A stretch of DNA of 64,000 bases from Jhaorihella thermophila (GTDB lineage: Bacteria > Pseudomonadota > Alphaproteobacteria > Rhodobacterales > Rhodobacteraceae). The DNA lies in NCBI RefSeq assembly GCF_900108275.1, contig NZ_FNVD01000005.1:62001-126000 (forward strand), written 5' to 3'. The position numbers were made by a program, and so were the translations under genes. This document shows, in pieces, positions 26,679-36,120 of the stretch. Position 1 is the stretch's first letter; each line of letters opens with the position of its first letter. The notes under the pieces are model-generated. The model saw only the letters and a list, made by a program, of their open reading frames with translations. It did not search any database and was not told the DNA's origin.

Positions 26679-27377
26679 ATGACAGACCTCAGCCGTTTTC
26701 CCGTGACGCGCCGCTGGCCACCCGCGAACCCGGACGTGATCCAGCTATACGCCTTTCCCACGCCCAACGGGGTCAAGATCTCCATCATGCTGGAGGAAAC
26801 CGGCCTGCCCTACGAGGCGCACCGCGTAACGCTGGCAGAGGAGGACGTGAAAAGCCCCGAGTTCACCTCGCTCAGCCCCAACGGCAAGATCCCCGCGATC
26901 ATCGACCCGCACGGCCCCGAGGGCACGCCGGTGGGCATGTTCGAAAGCGGCGCCATCCTGATCCATCTGGCGGAAAAGGCGGGGATGCTGCTGGGGTCGT
27001 CGCCGAACCAGCGGCTGGAAATCCTGCAATGGCTGATGTGGCAGATGGGCGGGGTCGGCCCGATGTTCGGCCAGCTCGGCTATTTCCACGCCTTCGCCGG
27101 CAAGGAGATCGAGGACAAGCGGCCGCGCGACCGCTATCTCGCCGAAACGCGCCGGCTGCTGGGAGTACTCGACCGACGGCTCGACGGGCGCGAATGGGTC
27201 TGCGACGACTATTCCATCGCCGACATCGCCATCGGCCCCTGGCTGAACGCGCTGGACCGCTATGACGCGATGGATCTGGTCGGTTGGGACGACTATGCCA
27301 ACCTGGACGACTACCTGGACCGGTTCCTGGATCGTCCCGCAGTGAAAAGGGGACTCAACACGCCGCCGCGGACCTGA
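26679..27377 (+). CDS. Glutathione S-transferase-like disulfide-bond oxidoreductase (YfcG/YghU type)
   Basis: A 232-residue GST-fold protein. The thioredoxin-like N-domain has LYAFPTPNGVKISIMLEETG, where the TPNG turn is the marker of the YfcG/YghU branch, and SPNGKIPAI with the cis-Pro near residue 70, then FESGAILIHLAEKAG. The all-helical C-domain includes the N-capping DYSIADIAIGPW. The branch reduces disulfides or organic peroxides with glutathione. GGAAGGAG precedes the ATG at 26679. It ends 6 bp before the convergent ytoQ gene. Confidence 0.87.
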   Translation: MTDLSRFPVTRRWPPANPDVIQLYAFPTPNGVKISIMLEETGLPYEAHRVTLAEEDVKSPEFTSLSPNGKIPAIIDPHGPEGTPVGMFESGAILIHLAEKAGMLLGSSPNQRLEILQWLMWQMGGVGPMFGQLGYFHAFAGKEIEDKRPRDRYLAETRRLLGVLDRRLDGREWVCDDYSIADIAIGPWLNALDRYDAMDLVGWDDYANLDDYLDRFLDRPAVKRGLNTPPRT

Positions 27378-27383
27378 CGCGAA

Positions 27384-27833
27384 CTATCCCGGCAGCTTTC
27401 CTGTCAGAACATAGCGCAGGATATCCACCACCTGTTCGGGTTCGCGGGCCACTGCCAGCGCGGCCGCATGCACCTCCTTCAGCGCGTGCTGATGCTCCGG
27501 CGGGTTCAGCACGATCAACGATTTGCCCAGCGCGGCTGCATAGCCCGCGTCAAAGGCCGCGTTCCATTGCTTGTATTTCTCGCCGAAGCGCACCACGACG
27601 ATATCGGCATCCGCAATCCCCTTGCGCGTGCGGATGGCGTTGATCTTGGCCCCCTTGTGGTCGTGCCAGAACTTGTCCGGCTCGGCGCCCAGGATCGCCA
27701 CGCCGCAATCGTCGCTGGCATCGTGATCGGTGACGGGGGCGGAAAAGCGCACGTCCAGATCCCGCGCGCCGTCGATGATCCGTTCGCGCCAATCCGTGTG
27801 AATTTCCCCCGAAAGATAGACGTTCCAAGTCAT
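27384..27833 (-). CDS. ytoQ: YtoQ family protein
   Basis: A 149-residue protein matching the YtoQ family across its length: WNVYLSGEIHTDWRERI at the N-terminus, the mid-region DKFWHDHKGAKINAIRTRKG, then ADIVVVRFGEKYKQWNAAFD. The fold resembles nucleoside 2-deoxyribosyltransferases, but no reaction is established for the family. I start at ATG 27833 where family similarity begins. It is convergent with the GST gene and lies downstream of the phosphoribosyltransferase gene on the same strand (72-bp gap). Confidence 0.8.
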   Translation of the reverse strand: MTWNVYLSGEIHTDWRERIIDGARDLDVRFSAPVTDHDASDDCGVAILGAEPDKFWHDHKGAKINAIRTRKGIADADIVVVRFGEKYKQWNAAFDAGYAAALGKSLIVLNPPEHQHALKEVHAAALAVAREPEQVVDILRYVLTGKLPG

Positions 27834-27905
27834 CGCCAGTCCCCTTGCCATCGTTGCGGTCCCTTTTGCCCCCTTGCTGCGCCGCTGGCAACCGGGCACC
27901 CACTG

Positions 27906-28550
27906 TCAACCGCCTTGGGCGATCTCGGACATGATGCGAACGACGTCTTCGTCCGGCACCTGTTCGAACCGCCGATAATGCGCGCCCACGGCGTAGAAAG
28001 GCTCCGGCGTCTCCAGGCAGATGACGCGATCCGCCTCGCGTTCCAGCACTGCCACGGTATCGGCCGGCGCTACGGGAACGGCGACCCAGATGGCCGCGGG
28101 ACCGCGCCGCCTCAGCGCATTTACGGCGACCCGCATCGTCGCGCCGGTGGCGATTCCATCGTCTACCAGGATCGCCGTCCGTCCGGCCACATCGACCGGC
28201 GCGCGCCCTGCCAGATACCGCATCCGCCGATCCTCGATCTCTGCGCGCAGGTCTTTGATCCGATCGGTAAAGTCCGCCTCGGTCAGCCCGGATACGCGCA
28301 GGATCTCGTGATTGAACAGAATCGTCGGCGCGGGCCCATCGACGATGGCGCCGGCCGCCAGCTCTTCGTGCCCCGGCATGCCGATCTTGCGCACCAGCAT
28401 CAGATCCAGCGGTGCCCCGAGCCGCCGCGCAAGCACAACGCCCAAGGGCACACCGCCACGCGGCAGAGCCAATACCACGGGATCTCCCGGCTTCGCCGCC
28501 TCGACGGCCTCGCTCAACGCCTCTGCGGCCTCCAGCCTGTCGCGGAACAT
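27906..28550 (-). CDS. Phosphoribosyltransferase-domain protein
   Basis: A 214-residue PRTase-fold protein. The PRPP-binding loop is TAILVDDGIATGATM near residue 123, and an early VVLALPRGGVPLGVVLARRL forms the first strand-loop. The substrate hood is not diagnostic, so the base used is unknown; stand-alone members like this are common in stress and host-interaction gene sets. ATG 28550 has GGAGGGG upstream; the frame extends to 28640 without better sequence. It lies between the repeat element after pheT and ytoQ. Confidence 0.8.
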   Translation of the reverse strand: MFRDRLEAAEALSEAVEAAKPGDPVVLALPRGGVPLGVVLARRLGAPLDLMLVRKIGMPGHEELAAGAIVDGPAPTILFNHEILRVSGLTEADFTDRIKDLRAEIEDRRMRYLAGRAPVDVAGRTAILVDDGIATGATMRVAVNALRRRGPAAIWVAVPVAPADTVAVLEREADRVICLETPEPFYAVGAHYRRFEQVPDEDVVRIMSEIAQGG

Positions 28551-28646
28551 GACCCCTCCCGAACTCGCAACCACAAAACGGGGCCGATTATGCGCCGAGA
28601 AAACCCAGCCGCCAACACCGCGCGGCTCAAGGGTGGCCAATCCCTG

Positions 28647-28720
28647 CTTCTTTCTGGTCGGAAATACCCCAAACGCGGGGGCGCAGCCCCCGCGTCGGTC
28701 GGATCGCGCCAGCGATCCGA
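28647..28720 (-). repeat. Intergenic terminator-like repeat, copy D
   Basis: Read on the minus strand after pheT: hairpin 1 (TCGGATCGC/GCGATCCGA, 28699-28720), hairpin 2 (CGCGGGGGC/GCCCCCGCG, 28674-28694), then GGGGTATTTCCGACCAGAAA followed by GAAG. The layout is the same as at 36121-36206 and 49281-49365. Confidence 0.8.
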
Positions 28721-28725
28721 AACCC

Positions 28726-31122
28726 TCAGCCGCGCAGAACCCCGCCGGTCGCCTTGGCGACCTTCTCGACGATCTTCTGCGACACGGCCTCGATATCCTT
28801 GTCGGTCAGCGTCCTTTCCTTCGGCTGCAAACGCACGGTCACCGCGAGCGACTTCTTGCCCTCGCCCAGGCTGCCGCCGATGAACTCGTCGAAGACCCGC
28901 ACCGATTCGATCAGCTTCTTGTCGGCCCCGGCCGCCGCGTTGACCAGCGTCTGGGCTTCGACATCCGCATCCACGACAAAGGCAAAGTCACGCTCCACCG
29001 CCTGCAGGTCATGCAGCTCCAGCGCGTCCCGCGTCGCCCCGGACCTGCGCGGCAGCGGCACCTCGTCGGGCCAGACGACGAAGCCGACCGCCGGCCCCTT
29101 CACGTCCAGCGCCTGCAGCACCTTGGGGTGCAACTCGCCGAACACGGCCAGAGCCTTCTTCGGACCCAGACAGATCCGCCCGTGCCGGCCCGGATGCCAC
29201 CAGCCTTCGCCGCCGCGCAGGATCTGCATCTTGGCCGGTGCGCCGATCGCCGACAGCAACGCCTCCACATCCGCCTTGGCGTCGAACAGATCGACCGGCC
29301 GCGACGCGCCGTGCACGTCCTTCGGGCCGGTCCGTCCGATCAGAACGCCGGCGATCGCCGTGCGCTGCTCTCCCGGCTCGCCGCCGGTGAATTCCGGCCC
29401 CGCCTCGAACAGCGCCAGATCCATGAAGCCCCGCGCCTGGTTGCGCGCGGCGGCCTGCAAAAGACCCGGCAACAGCGAGGGCCGCATATGCGACATCTCC
29501 GACGAGATCGGATTGGCCAGCATGGTCTCGTCCGTGCCGCCGCCGAACAGCTCGGCCGCGGCCTTGTCAATGAACGAATAGCTCACGCACTCGTTGTAAC
29601 CCAGCGCCGCCACGCTGCGCCGCGCCGCCTGAAGGCGCTTCTGCTGCGGCGTCATCACCGGCTTGGGCACGCCTTCGGTCAGGCGCGGCAGCGGCTTGCC
29701 CTGCAGCCTGGTCAGCGAGGCGATGCGGGCGATTTCCTCGACCAGATCCGCCTCGCCGTGAATGTCCGGCCGCCAGCTGGGCACATGGGCCATGTTCCCC
29801 TCCAGCCGGAACCCCAGCCGGGTCAGGGTCTGGCGCTGCTCGGATTCGGGGATGTCCATGCCAACGAGGCTCTTCACCCGCTCGGGGTCCAGCCTGTAGG
29901 CGCGCGAATGGTCGGGCACCTCGCCCGCGATCACCACCTCGGACGGCTCGCCGCCGCACAGATCCAGGATCATCTGGGTGGCGTGCTCCAGCCCCGGAAT
30001 CGTGTATTCGGGATCCACGCCGCGTTCGAACCGATACCGCGCGTCCGAGTTGATCTTGAGCGCGCGACCCGCCATCGCGATCTGGACATGGTCCCAATAG
30101 GCGCTTTCAAGGAACACGTTCACCGTGTCCTCGGTCACGCCGGTCGCCTCGCCGCCCATGATGCCGGCGATGCTTTCGGGGCCGTTGTCGTCGGAAATGA
30201 CGATCATGCCCGGCTCCAGCGTGTATTCCCTTTCGTCCAGCGCCACGATCCTTTCGCCACCCTTGGCGCGGTGGACGCGCAGGTTGCCGGCCACCTTGTC
30301 GGCGTCAAAGACGTGCAGCGGGCGGTTGCGGTCGTAGGTCAAATAGTTGGTGATATCCACCAGCGCCGAAATCGGCCGCAGCCCGATCGCGCGCAGTTGA
30401 TCCTGCAGCCATTGCGGGCTGGGGCCGTTCTTCACCCCCCGGATCAGACGGCCGGCAAAGACCGGGCAGCCGTCGCGGGTGTCCTCGTCGATCGTGACCT
30501 TGATCGGGCAGGGAAAGTCGCCGGGAACGGGCGGTTCCTCGCGGGTCTTGAGCGTGCCCAGACCCCGCGCCGCGAGATCGCGCGCAATGCCTCGGACGCC
30601 CAGCGCATCGGGGCGGTTCGGGGTGATCGCGATCTCGATCACCGGGTCCACCTTGGACGGGTCGTTTTCGGCCAGCCAGTCCACGAATCTTTCGCCCACC
30701 TCGCCCGAGGGCAGTTCGATGATGCCGTCATGTTCGTCGGACAGCTCCAGCTCGCGTTCGCTGGCCATCATCCCGTGGCTTTCCACGCCGCGGATCTTGC
30801 CGACGCTCAGCGTCAGGTCGATGCCGGGAACGTAGTCGCCGGGCTTGCACAGAACCACGGTGATGCCTTCGCGTGCGTTGGGCGCGCCGCAGACGATCTG
30901 CTTGTCGCCCTCGTCGGTTTCCACCGTGCAGACCCGCAGCCGGTCGGCATCGGGGTGTTTCTCGGCGTGCTTCACCTTGGCAATGGTAAAGGGCGCCAGC
31001 CGTTCGGCCGGATTGTGGATGCTTTCGACTTCGAGCCCGAGATCGGTCAGCGCCTCGGCGATCTCCTCCACCGTCGCGTCGGTGTCGAGGTGGTCCTTCA
31101 GCCAGGAGAGGGTGAATTTCAT
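28726..31122 (-). CDS. pheT: Phenylalanine--tRNA ligase beta subunit
   Basis: A 798-residue cytoplasmic subunit of the (alpha-beta)2 enzyme that charges tRNA-Phe. It begins MKFTLSWLKDHLDTDATVEE, followed by the tRNA-binding EMAP-like domain (about 40-150), the B3/B4 editing region (about 210-380, including LVDITNYLTYDRNRPLHVFD), the B5 domain, the pseudo-catalytic core, and the C-terminal anticodon-binding FDX-ACB domain (AVERDFAFVVDADVEAQTLV). Length is normal. It follows pheS, but with an unusual 154-bp structured gap. Confidence 0.97.
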   Translation of the reverse strand: MKFTLSWLKDHLDTDATVEEIAEALTDLGLEVESIHNPAERLAPFTIAKVKHAEKHPDADRLRVCTVETDEGDKQIVCGAPNAREGITVVLCKPGDYVPGIDLTLSVGKIRGVESHGMMASERELELSDEHDGIIELPSGEVGERFVDWLAENDPSKVDPVIEIAITPNRPDALGVRGIARDLAARGLGTLKTREEPPVPGDFPCPIKVTIDEDTRDGCPVFAGRLIRGVKNGPSPQWLQDQLRAIGLRPISALVDITNYLTYDRNRPLHVFDADKVAGNLRVHRAKGGERIVALDEREYTLEPGMIVISDDNGPESIAGIMGGEATGVTEDTVNVFLESAYWDHVQIAMAGRALKINSDARYRFERGVDPEYTIPGLEHATQMILDLCGGEPSEVVIAGEVPDHSRAYRLDPERVKSLVGMDIPESEQRQTLTRLGFRLEGNMAHVPSWRPDIHGEADLVEEIARIASLTRLQGKPLPRLTEGVPKPVMTPQQKRLQAARRSVAALGYNECVSYSFIDKAAAELFGGGTDETMLANPISSEMSHMRPSLLPGLLQAAARNQARGFMDLALFEAGPEFTGGEPGEQRTAIAGVLIGRTGPKDVHGASRPVDLFDAKADVEALLSAIGAPAKMQILRGGEGWWHPGRHGRICLGPKKALAVFGELHPKVLQALDVKGPAVGFVVWPDEVPLPRRSGATRDALELHDLQAVERDFAFVVDADVEAQTLVNAAAGADKKLIESVRVFDEFIGGSLGEGKKSLAVTVRLQPKERTLTDKDIEAVSQKIVEKVAKATGGVLRG

Positions 31123-31205
31123 GTTCGGGTCTCCTTGAGGAGAAGAATATCTTGCAAGGCACTTGCGGTAAGCATCGCGACCGGCCCGAGGGTGGGAGCG
31201 ATGAA

Positions 31206-31258
31206 ATCGCGCCCGCCCTGTGGGGCGGGTCGGGCGCGATGCGGGGCTGAAGCCCCGC
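31206..31258 (-). promoter_or_regulatory. Two hairpins in the pheS-pheT gap
   Basis: One long imperfect hairpin (ATCGCGCCC/GGGCGCGAT outer arms, 31206-31240) and one 8-bp hairpin (GCGGGGCT/AGCCCCGC, 31241-31258) lie 18 bp after the pheS stop. There is no T-run. They may set the pheS:pheT message ratio or be a degraded form of the repeat elements. The rest of the 154-bp gap shows nothing I recognise. Confidence 0.45.
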
Positions 31259-31276
31259 TGTCAGATTTGGAGAACG

Positions 31277-32350
31277 TCACCGGCTCAGCCCCCCGCGCAG
31301 GGTCGGCACGTCCAAGGCGGCAAAGCCGTAATGCCGCAGCCAGCGCAAGTCGCTGTCAAAGAACGCGCGCAGGTCGGGAATGCCGTATTTCAGCATCGCC
31401 AGCCGGTCGATGCCTATGCCGAAGGCAAAGCCCTGATAGACCTCGGGGTCGATCCCGCCGGCGGCGATCACCTTGGGGTGCACCATGCCCGAGCCGAGGA
31501 TCTCCAGCCAGTCGTCGCCTTCGCCCACCTTCAGCGTGCCGCCTTCCCACGAACAGCGGATATCGACCTCGGCCGAAGGTTCGGTGAACGGGAAGTGCGA
31601 GGCGCGGAAACGCAGTTCCACGTCGTCCACCTCGAAGAACGCCTTGACGAATTCCTCCAGCACCCATTTCAGGTTCGCCATCGAAATGTCGCGGTCCAAC
31701 GCCAGCCCCTCGACCTGGTGGAACATCGGCGTGTGGGTCTGGTCGTAATCGGCCCGATAGACCCCGCCGGGGCAGATCACCCGCAGGGGCGCGCCCTGTG
31801 CCTCCATCGCGCGGATCTGCACGGGGCTGGTATGGGTGCGCAGCACATGCGGCGGGCGGTCGTCGCCCGGCGCGCGATACATGTAGAACGTGTCCATCTC
31901 GGCCCGCGCGGGGTGGTGGCCGGGGATGTTCAGCGCGTCGAAATTGTACCAGTCGGTTTCGATCCGGGGGCCTTCGGCCACCGAAAAGCCCATCTCGGCA
32001 AAGATGGCGGTGACTTCTTCGGTCACCTGGCTGACCGGGTGGATGGTGCCCTGCCGACGCGGGCGGGCGGGCAGGGTCACGTCCAGCCACTCGCTGCGCA
32101 GCCGTTCCTCGAGCGCGGCATCGGCCAGCGCGGCCTTCCTGGCGGCCAGCGCCGCGTTGATCTCGTCCTTCAGCGCGTTCAGCGCGGGGCCCGCCACCTT
32201 GCGCTCTTCGGGCGTCATCCTGCCCAGTTCGCGCATCTTCAGGCTGATTTCGCCCTTCTTGCCCACGGCGGCGACGCGGATCGCCTCGAGCGCCGCCTCG
32301 TCCGCGGCATCGGCGATCTGCGCGAGGTATTTTGCCTTGAGATCGTCCAC
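31277..32350 (-). CDS. pheS: Phenylalanine--tRNA ligase alpha subunit
   Basis: A 357-residue catalytic subunit. The N-terminal coiled coil that contacts tRNA covers about residues 1-90. The class II aminoacylation core follows: motif 2 region [20 protein letters not shown] and motif 3 [18 protein letters not shown] near the C-terminus. [13 protein letters not shown] is the usual start of the core. It is the first gene of the pheS-pheT pair. Confidence 0.97.
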   Translation of the reverse strand: MDDLKAKYLAQIADAADEAALEAIRVAAVGKKGEISLKMRELGRMTPEERKVAGPALNALKDEINAALAARKAALADAALEERLRSEWLDVTLPARPRRQGTIHPVSQVTEEVTAIFAEMGFSVAEGPRIETDWYNFDALNIPGHHPARAEMDTFYMYRAPGDDRPPHVLRTHTSPVQIRAMEAQGAPLRVICPGGVYRADYDQTHTPMFHQVEGLALDRDISMANLKWVLEEFVKAFFEVDDVELRFRASHFPFTEPSAEVDIRCSWEGGTLKVGEGDDWLEILGSGMVHPKVIAAGGIDPEVYQGFAFGIGIDRLAMLKYGIPDLRAFFDSDLRWLRHYGFAALDVPTLRGGLSR

Positions 32351-32472
32351 CGGCTCGCTCCTTGTTTCAAATCGCGTGCTTGCTATCGCAAGCGGCGACC
32401 GGCGGCAAGTTCGAGCTGAGAGGCGGCGGCGGGCCGGGGCGCGGTGGCCACAGCCGGCGCCGGTCCTGACTG

Positions 32473-32679
32473 TCAGAGCCCGGCCGCGCCCCCGCGTGGC
32501 CCCGCGTAGTAGGCTCGCCGAGCCTCGCGCTTTGCCTTCACCCGCGCATCATGTTCGGCCTGTGAAACGCCGGGCGGCGCGGTCCCGTACCCGTTGGGTC
32601 CGGGGTCGCAGGCGGCAAGGGCGGCTAGGGCCGCGACGGAAAGAGCGGCTATCGAAATCCGGGCGATGACGCGGGGCAT
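32473..32679 (-). CDS. Small predicted lipoprotein
   Basis: A 68-residue protein starting [20 protein letters not shown] with lipobox LAAC (Cys25). The mature part is short, proline/glycine-rich at first and then basic ([17 protein letters not shown]). The frame is open to 32895, but only the ATG at 32679 yields a signal peptide. I do not recognise a family. It lies alone between pheS and rplT on the same strand. Confidence 0.55.
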   Translation of the reverse strand: MPRVIARISIAALSVAALAALAACDPGPNGYGTAPPGVSQAEHDARVKAKREARRAYYAGPRGGAAGL

Positions 32680-32793
32680 GTCCGACAATCCTTTCCTGAT
32701 CGCATACGAATCTGGCCTGCGGGGTGGCACAGGCAAGGGGGATGCCAGACTTTTGAAAAGTGGCGATCCCGACGCAGGCGCCGCCCCGGACGC

Positions 32794-32826
32794 AAAAAAG
32801 CGGCCCCGCCTTGCCGGCAGGGCCGC
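32794..32826 (-). terminator. Rho-independent terminator after rplT
   Basis: Minus-strand stem GCGGCCCTGCC/GGCGGGGCCGC (one G-T pair) directly followed by TTTTTT. It begins about 25 bp after the rplT stop and overlaps no gene. Confidence 0.85.
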
Positions 32827-32851
32827 CCGGAAACCTTGATGCCGGTGCGGA

Positions 32852-33217
32852 TCAGGCGCGCAGGGCGTCCTGGGCCTTGGCGACGATGGCGCCAAAGGCT
32901 TCGGGCTCGTGCACGGCCAGATCGGCCAGAACCTTGCGGTCCACCTCGATCCCGGCCTTGTTCAGGCCGTTGATGAAGCGGCTGTAAGTCAGCGCCTCGT
33001 CATGGGCGCGCACGGCGGCGTTGATGCGCTGGATCCACAGCGCGCGGAAGTTCCGCTTGCGCTGCTTGCGGTCGCGGGTCGCATACTGGTTGGCCTTGTC
33101 GACCGCCTGCTTGGCGACCTTGAAGGTGTTCTTGCGGCGGCCATAGTAGCCTTTGGCTGCCTTGACGACTTTCTTGTGGCGGGCGTGGGTCGTGGTTCCA
33201 CCTTTGACGCGGGACAT
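32852..33217 (-). CDS. rplT: 50S ribosomal protein L20
   Basis: A 121-residue 23S rRNA-binding protein needed early in large-subunit assembly. [20 protein letters not shown] and [19 protein letters not shown] are the standard L20 start, and the globular end has [20 protein letters not shown]. It follows rpmI by 19 bp. infC, which precedes rpmI-rplT in many bacteria, is absent here. Confidence 0.98.
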   Translation of the reverse strand: MSRVKGGTTTHARHKKVVKAAKGYYGRRKNTFKVAKQAVDKANQYATRDRKQRKRNFRALWIQRINAAVRAHDEALTYSRFINGLNKAGIEVDRKVLADLAVHEPEAFGAIVAKAQDALRA

Positions 33218-33236
33218 GGGTCTCTGCCTCCTGTTC

Positions 33237-33437
33237 TTAGCGGTCGTAGGGCATGAAGCCCTTGACGATCTTGGTGTCGGGGGCGGACATCACGGTGGTG
33301 CCGCGCGCGTTGCGGATGAACTTGTTGGTCCGCTTGATCATGCCGTGGCGCTTGCCGGCCTGGGCCGTCTTGACCTTCCCGGTCGCGGTCATCTTGAAGC
33401 GCTTCTTGGCGCTCGATTTCGTCTTCAGTTTGGGCAT
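33237..33437 (-). CDS. rpmI: 50S ribosomal protein L35
   Basis: A 66-residue basic protein, [20 protein letters not shown] onward, matching L35 over its whole length with the [18 protein letters not shown] segment. The start at 33437 is preceded by GGAGA. It is the first gene of the rpmI-rplT transcript, with a promoter-like pair about 75 bp upstream. Confidence 0.98.
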   Translation of the reverse strand: MPKLKTKSSAKKRFKMTATGKVKTAQAGKRHGMIKRTNKFIRNARGTTVMSAPDTKIVKGFMPYDR

Positions 33438-33511
33438 TTCCGTCTCCTTCAAGGGTCGGTGTCAGGCGCGACTCGGCATGCCTCTCTCGCCGGCCGCGCG
33501 AACAGGAGCGC

Positions 33512-33540
33512 CGTTTACGCAATCAGACGGGCGCTGGCAA
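33512..33540 (-). promoter_or_regulatory. Probable rpmI-rplT promoter
   Basis: Minus-strand TTGCCA (33540-33535), 17-bp spacer, TAAACG (33517-33512). The spacing is ideal and the position is right for a leader of about 70 bases, which could hold the autoregulatory structure known for L20 operons, though I could not identify it. Confidence 0.55.
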
Positions 33541-33548
33541 GCGGAAAA

Positions 33549-33773
33549 TCACGGGATGAAGCGTGCGATCACGCTGAAAAAGACGTCCGGTACATCGGCC
33601 AGCCGGTAGCCTTCGGGATGGGCCAGCATGGCATAGATCATCAACGCTGCGCCCGCGCCCAGAACGGCCAGCGGCGCTAAGGGCGGGCGGTTGTCGCTGA
33701 AGGCCGAAACCAGGGAGGGCACGGAAAACACCGCCAGGACCAGTCCCAGGATCAATGCAAGATCGGTGTCCAC
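33549..33773 (-). CDS. Small integral membrane protein, unknown function
   Basis: A 74-residue protein with two clear hydrophobic stretches: LALILGLVLAVFSVPSLVSA (residues 5-24) and LAPLAVLGAGAALMIYAML (about 32-50), followed by a short soluble tail ending in a third weak segment (VFFSVIARFIP). No motif points to a function. It follows pyk by 31 bp on the same strand and is probably its downstream cistron. Confidence 0.6.
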   Translation of the reverse strand: MDTDLALILGLVLAVFSVPSLVSAFSDNRPPLAPLAVLGAGAALMIYAMLAHPEGYRLADVPDVFFSVIARFIP

Positions 33774-33804
33774 GGCCCCTCTCCATCCGTTCGCGCGGTC
33801 AAGG

Positions 33805-35250
33805 CTAGCCCGGATCGGTGTTGGAAATCAAACGCTCGTCACAGGGTGCCACGCGCAGGATGTTGGTGGTGCCGGGGATGTTGAAGGGCACGCCGGCGAT
33901 CACCACCACCTGATCGGTCCGCTCGGCAAAGCCGCCGGTGCGGGCGGCATGGACCGCGCTGAGCACCGCGCCCTTGAAGCGTTCCAGCTCGGCCGTCATC
34001 ACGCAGTGGCAGCCCCAGCTGAGGCAGAGCCGCCGCGCGGTGCCCCGCAACGAGGTCATGGCGATGATCGGCACGCCGGGCCGTTCCCGCGCGGTCAATA
34101 GCGCCGTGGTACCGCTCTGGGTAAAGCAGCAGATCGCCTTGATCTCGGTGGTTTCGGCGATTTCGCGGGCGGCGGCGACGATGGCATGCGGGATGCTGTC
34201 GCCCTTGGCGATGCGGGTGGCGGCCATGATCTGGGTATAGGTGGGGTCGCTTTCCACCTCGATCGCTACCTGGTCCATCGTGCGCACGGCCTCGACCGGG
34301 TAATGTCCGGCGGCGGATTCCGCCGACAGCATCACCGCATCGGCCCCTTCGTAGATCGCGGTGGCCACATCCGATACCTCGGCGCGGGTCGGCATCGGGC
34401 TTTCGATCATGCTTTCCAGCATCTGGGTCGCGACGATCACCGGCTTGGCCGCCGCCCGGCAGCGTTGCACGAGCCGTTTCTGGATCGGCGGCACGGCGGC
34501 CACAGGCAGTTCCACCCCCAAGTCACCCCGCGCGACCATGATGCCGTCCGAAACCTCGAGGATGTCCTCGAACGCCTCGACCGCCGCGGGCTTTTCGATC
34601 TTGGACAGAATCGCCGCGCGCCCGTCCGCCAGTTTGCGCGCCTCGATCACGTCCTCCGGGCGCTGGACGAAGCTGAGCGCGAGCCAGTCCACCCCCAGTT
34701 GACAGGCGAACTCCAGATCGGCCCGGTCCTTTTCCGACAGCGCCGCCAGCGGCAGCACCACATCGGGCACGTTCACCCCTTTGCGGTTGGAGATGGTGCC
34801 GCCCGTGATGACGCGGCAATCGGCAAAGTCGGGGCTGCAATTTTCGACCTTCAGCCGGATCTTGCCGTCATTGACCAGAAGCGTGGCGCCCGGTTTCAGG
34901 GCGGCGAAGATTTCGGGATGCGGCAGGCAGACACGGGAGGCGTCGCCCTCGGCCGGATCGAGGTCCAGCCGGAAGGCGGCCCCGTCCTTCAGTTCTTCTT
35001 CGCCACGGGCGAAGGTGCCGACGCGCAGTTTCGGCCCCTGCAGGTCGGCCAGAATCGCGATCGGGCTGTCCAGATCCTTTTCGATCTGCCGGATGAGGCG
35101 GTGTTTTTCGCGGATCTCGTCGTGGGTGCCGTGGCTCATGTTCAGGCGGAACACGTCGGCGCCGGCCTCGTGCAGGGCGCGGATCATTTCGTGGGTTTCC
35201 GAGGCCGGCCCCAGCGTTGCGACGATCTTGACGTTGCGCAGGCGTCTCAT
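33805..35250 (-). CDS. pyk: Pyruvate kinase
   Basis: A 481-residue glycolytic enzyme making pyruvate and ATP from phosphoenolpyruvate. It begins MRRLRNVKIVATLGPASETH, then has the active-site strand VFRLNMSHGTHDEI, the ADILADLQGPKLRVG loop, and the signature ILSKIEKPAAVEAFEDIL containing the catalytic Lys and metal-binding Glu. MVARGDLGVELP and ATQMLESMIESPMPTRAEVS follow. The start at 35250 with GGGAGGA upstream gives the usual length. It is divergent from the N-formylglutamate amidohydrolase gene. Confidence 0.96.
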   Translation of the reverse strand: MRRLRNVKIVATLGPASETHEMIRALHEAGADVFRLNMSHGTHDEIREKHRLIRQIEKDLDSPIAILADLQGPKLRVGTFARGEEELKDGAAFRLDLDPAEGDASRVCLPHPEIFAALKPGATLLVNDGKIRLKVENCSPDFADCRVITGGTISNRKGVNVPDVVLPLAALSEKDRADLEFACQLGVDWLALSFVQRPEDVIEARKLADGRAAILSKIEKPAAVEAFEDILEVSDGIMVARGDLGVELPVAAVPPIQKRLVQRCRAAAKPVIVATQMLESMIESPMPTRAEVSDVATAIYEGADAVMLSAESAAGHYPVEAVRTMDQVAIEVESDPTYTQIMAATRIAKGDSIPHAIVAAAREIAETTEIKAICCFTQSGTTALLTARERPGVPIIAMTSLRGTARRLCLSWGCHCVMTAELERFKGAVLSAVHAARTGGFAERTDQVVVIAGVPFNIPGTTNILRVAPCDERLISNTDPG

Positions 35251-35380
35251 CGGTGGTCCTCCCTGACTTGTGGCCCGGATCCGCGGCGATGTTACCGCAA
35301 ACATGCCCGACCTGCTTATGACCGGATTTTCATTTGCCGGCAACTCCCCTAAAGGATGCGCGCAACGAGGTGACAGGCAG

Positions 35381-36118
35381 ATGACATACACCCCCTATTT
35401 CATCCACGGAGAAGATCGCCCCGGCCGGTGGCTTATCACCTGCGACCACGCTACCAATGTCGTGCCGCCGGACGTGAACGGCGGCGATCTGGGGTTGCCG
35501 CGCGAGGACATGGAGCGCCACATCGCCTATGACGTGGGCGCCTATGGCGTGGCGCAGCATCTGGGCGTGCTGCTGGACAGCCCGGTGATCGCGGCGAATT
35601 TTTCGCGTCTTGTGATCGACCCGAACCGGGGCGAGGACGATCCGACGCTGCTGATGAAGCTTTATGACGGGTCGGTCATTCCCGCCAATCGACACGTCGG
35701 CGCGGAAGAGCGGGAACGGCGGCTGGAAGCCTATTACCGGCCCTATCACCGCGAGTTGGCGCGGCTGGCGGGGCTGCCGCACATGGTGATCCTGGCGATC
35801 CACAGCTTTACCCGCCAGCTGCGCGGCCGCGACCCGCGCCCTTGGCATGTCGGTTTGCTGCATACCGAGGACGACCGGGTGGCGCGGCCGCTGTTCGATC
35901 TGCTGTCGGCCGAGCCCGATCTGGTGGTCGGAGACAATGAGCCCTATGCAGGGCATCTGCCGGGGGATTCTATCGACAAGCATGCGACGGCTTTTGGTCG
36001 GCCAAACGTGCTGATCGAGATTCGCAACGACCTGATCGCCGACCATGATGGGCAGCGCGCATGGGCCGAACGCCTGGCGCCGGCGCTGATCAGGGCGCTG
36101 GAAGTGTCGGGATTCTAG
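35381..36118 (+). CDS. N-formylglutamate amidohydrolase family protein
   Basis: A 245-residue protein of the HutG-type amidohydrolase family, which removes the formyl group from N-formylglutamate or related N-acyl compounds. WLITCDHATNVVPPDV near residue 18 holds metal ligands, RLVIDPNRGEDDPTLL is a family hallmark, and HSFTRQLRGRDPRPWHVGLL supplies further active-site residues. No other histidine-degradation gene is nearby, so the substrate is open. ATG 35381 is the start of similarity. It is followed by a double-hairpin repeat element. Confidence 0.82.
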   Translation: MTYTPYFIHGEDRPGRWLITCDHATNVVPPDVNGGDLGLPREDMERHIAYDVGAYGVAQHLGVLLDSPVIAANFSRLVIDPNRGEDDPTLLMKLYDGSVIPANRHVGAEERERRLEAYYRPYHRELARLAGLPHMVILAIHSFTRQLRGRDPRPWHVGLLHTEDDRVARPLFDLLSAEPDLVVGDNEPYAGHLPGDSIDKHATAFGRPNVLIEIRNDLIADHDGQRAWAERLAPALIRALEVSGF

Positions 36119-36120
36119 GC

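Noticed and set aside
28312-31587. Plus-strand open frame of 1091 codons opposite pheT
   Set aside because: Antisense shadow; pheT is conserved along the whole stretch.
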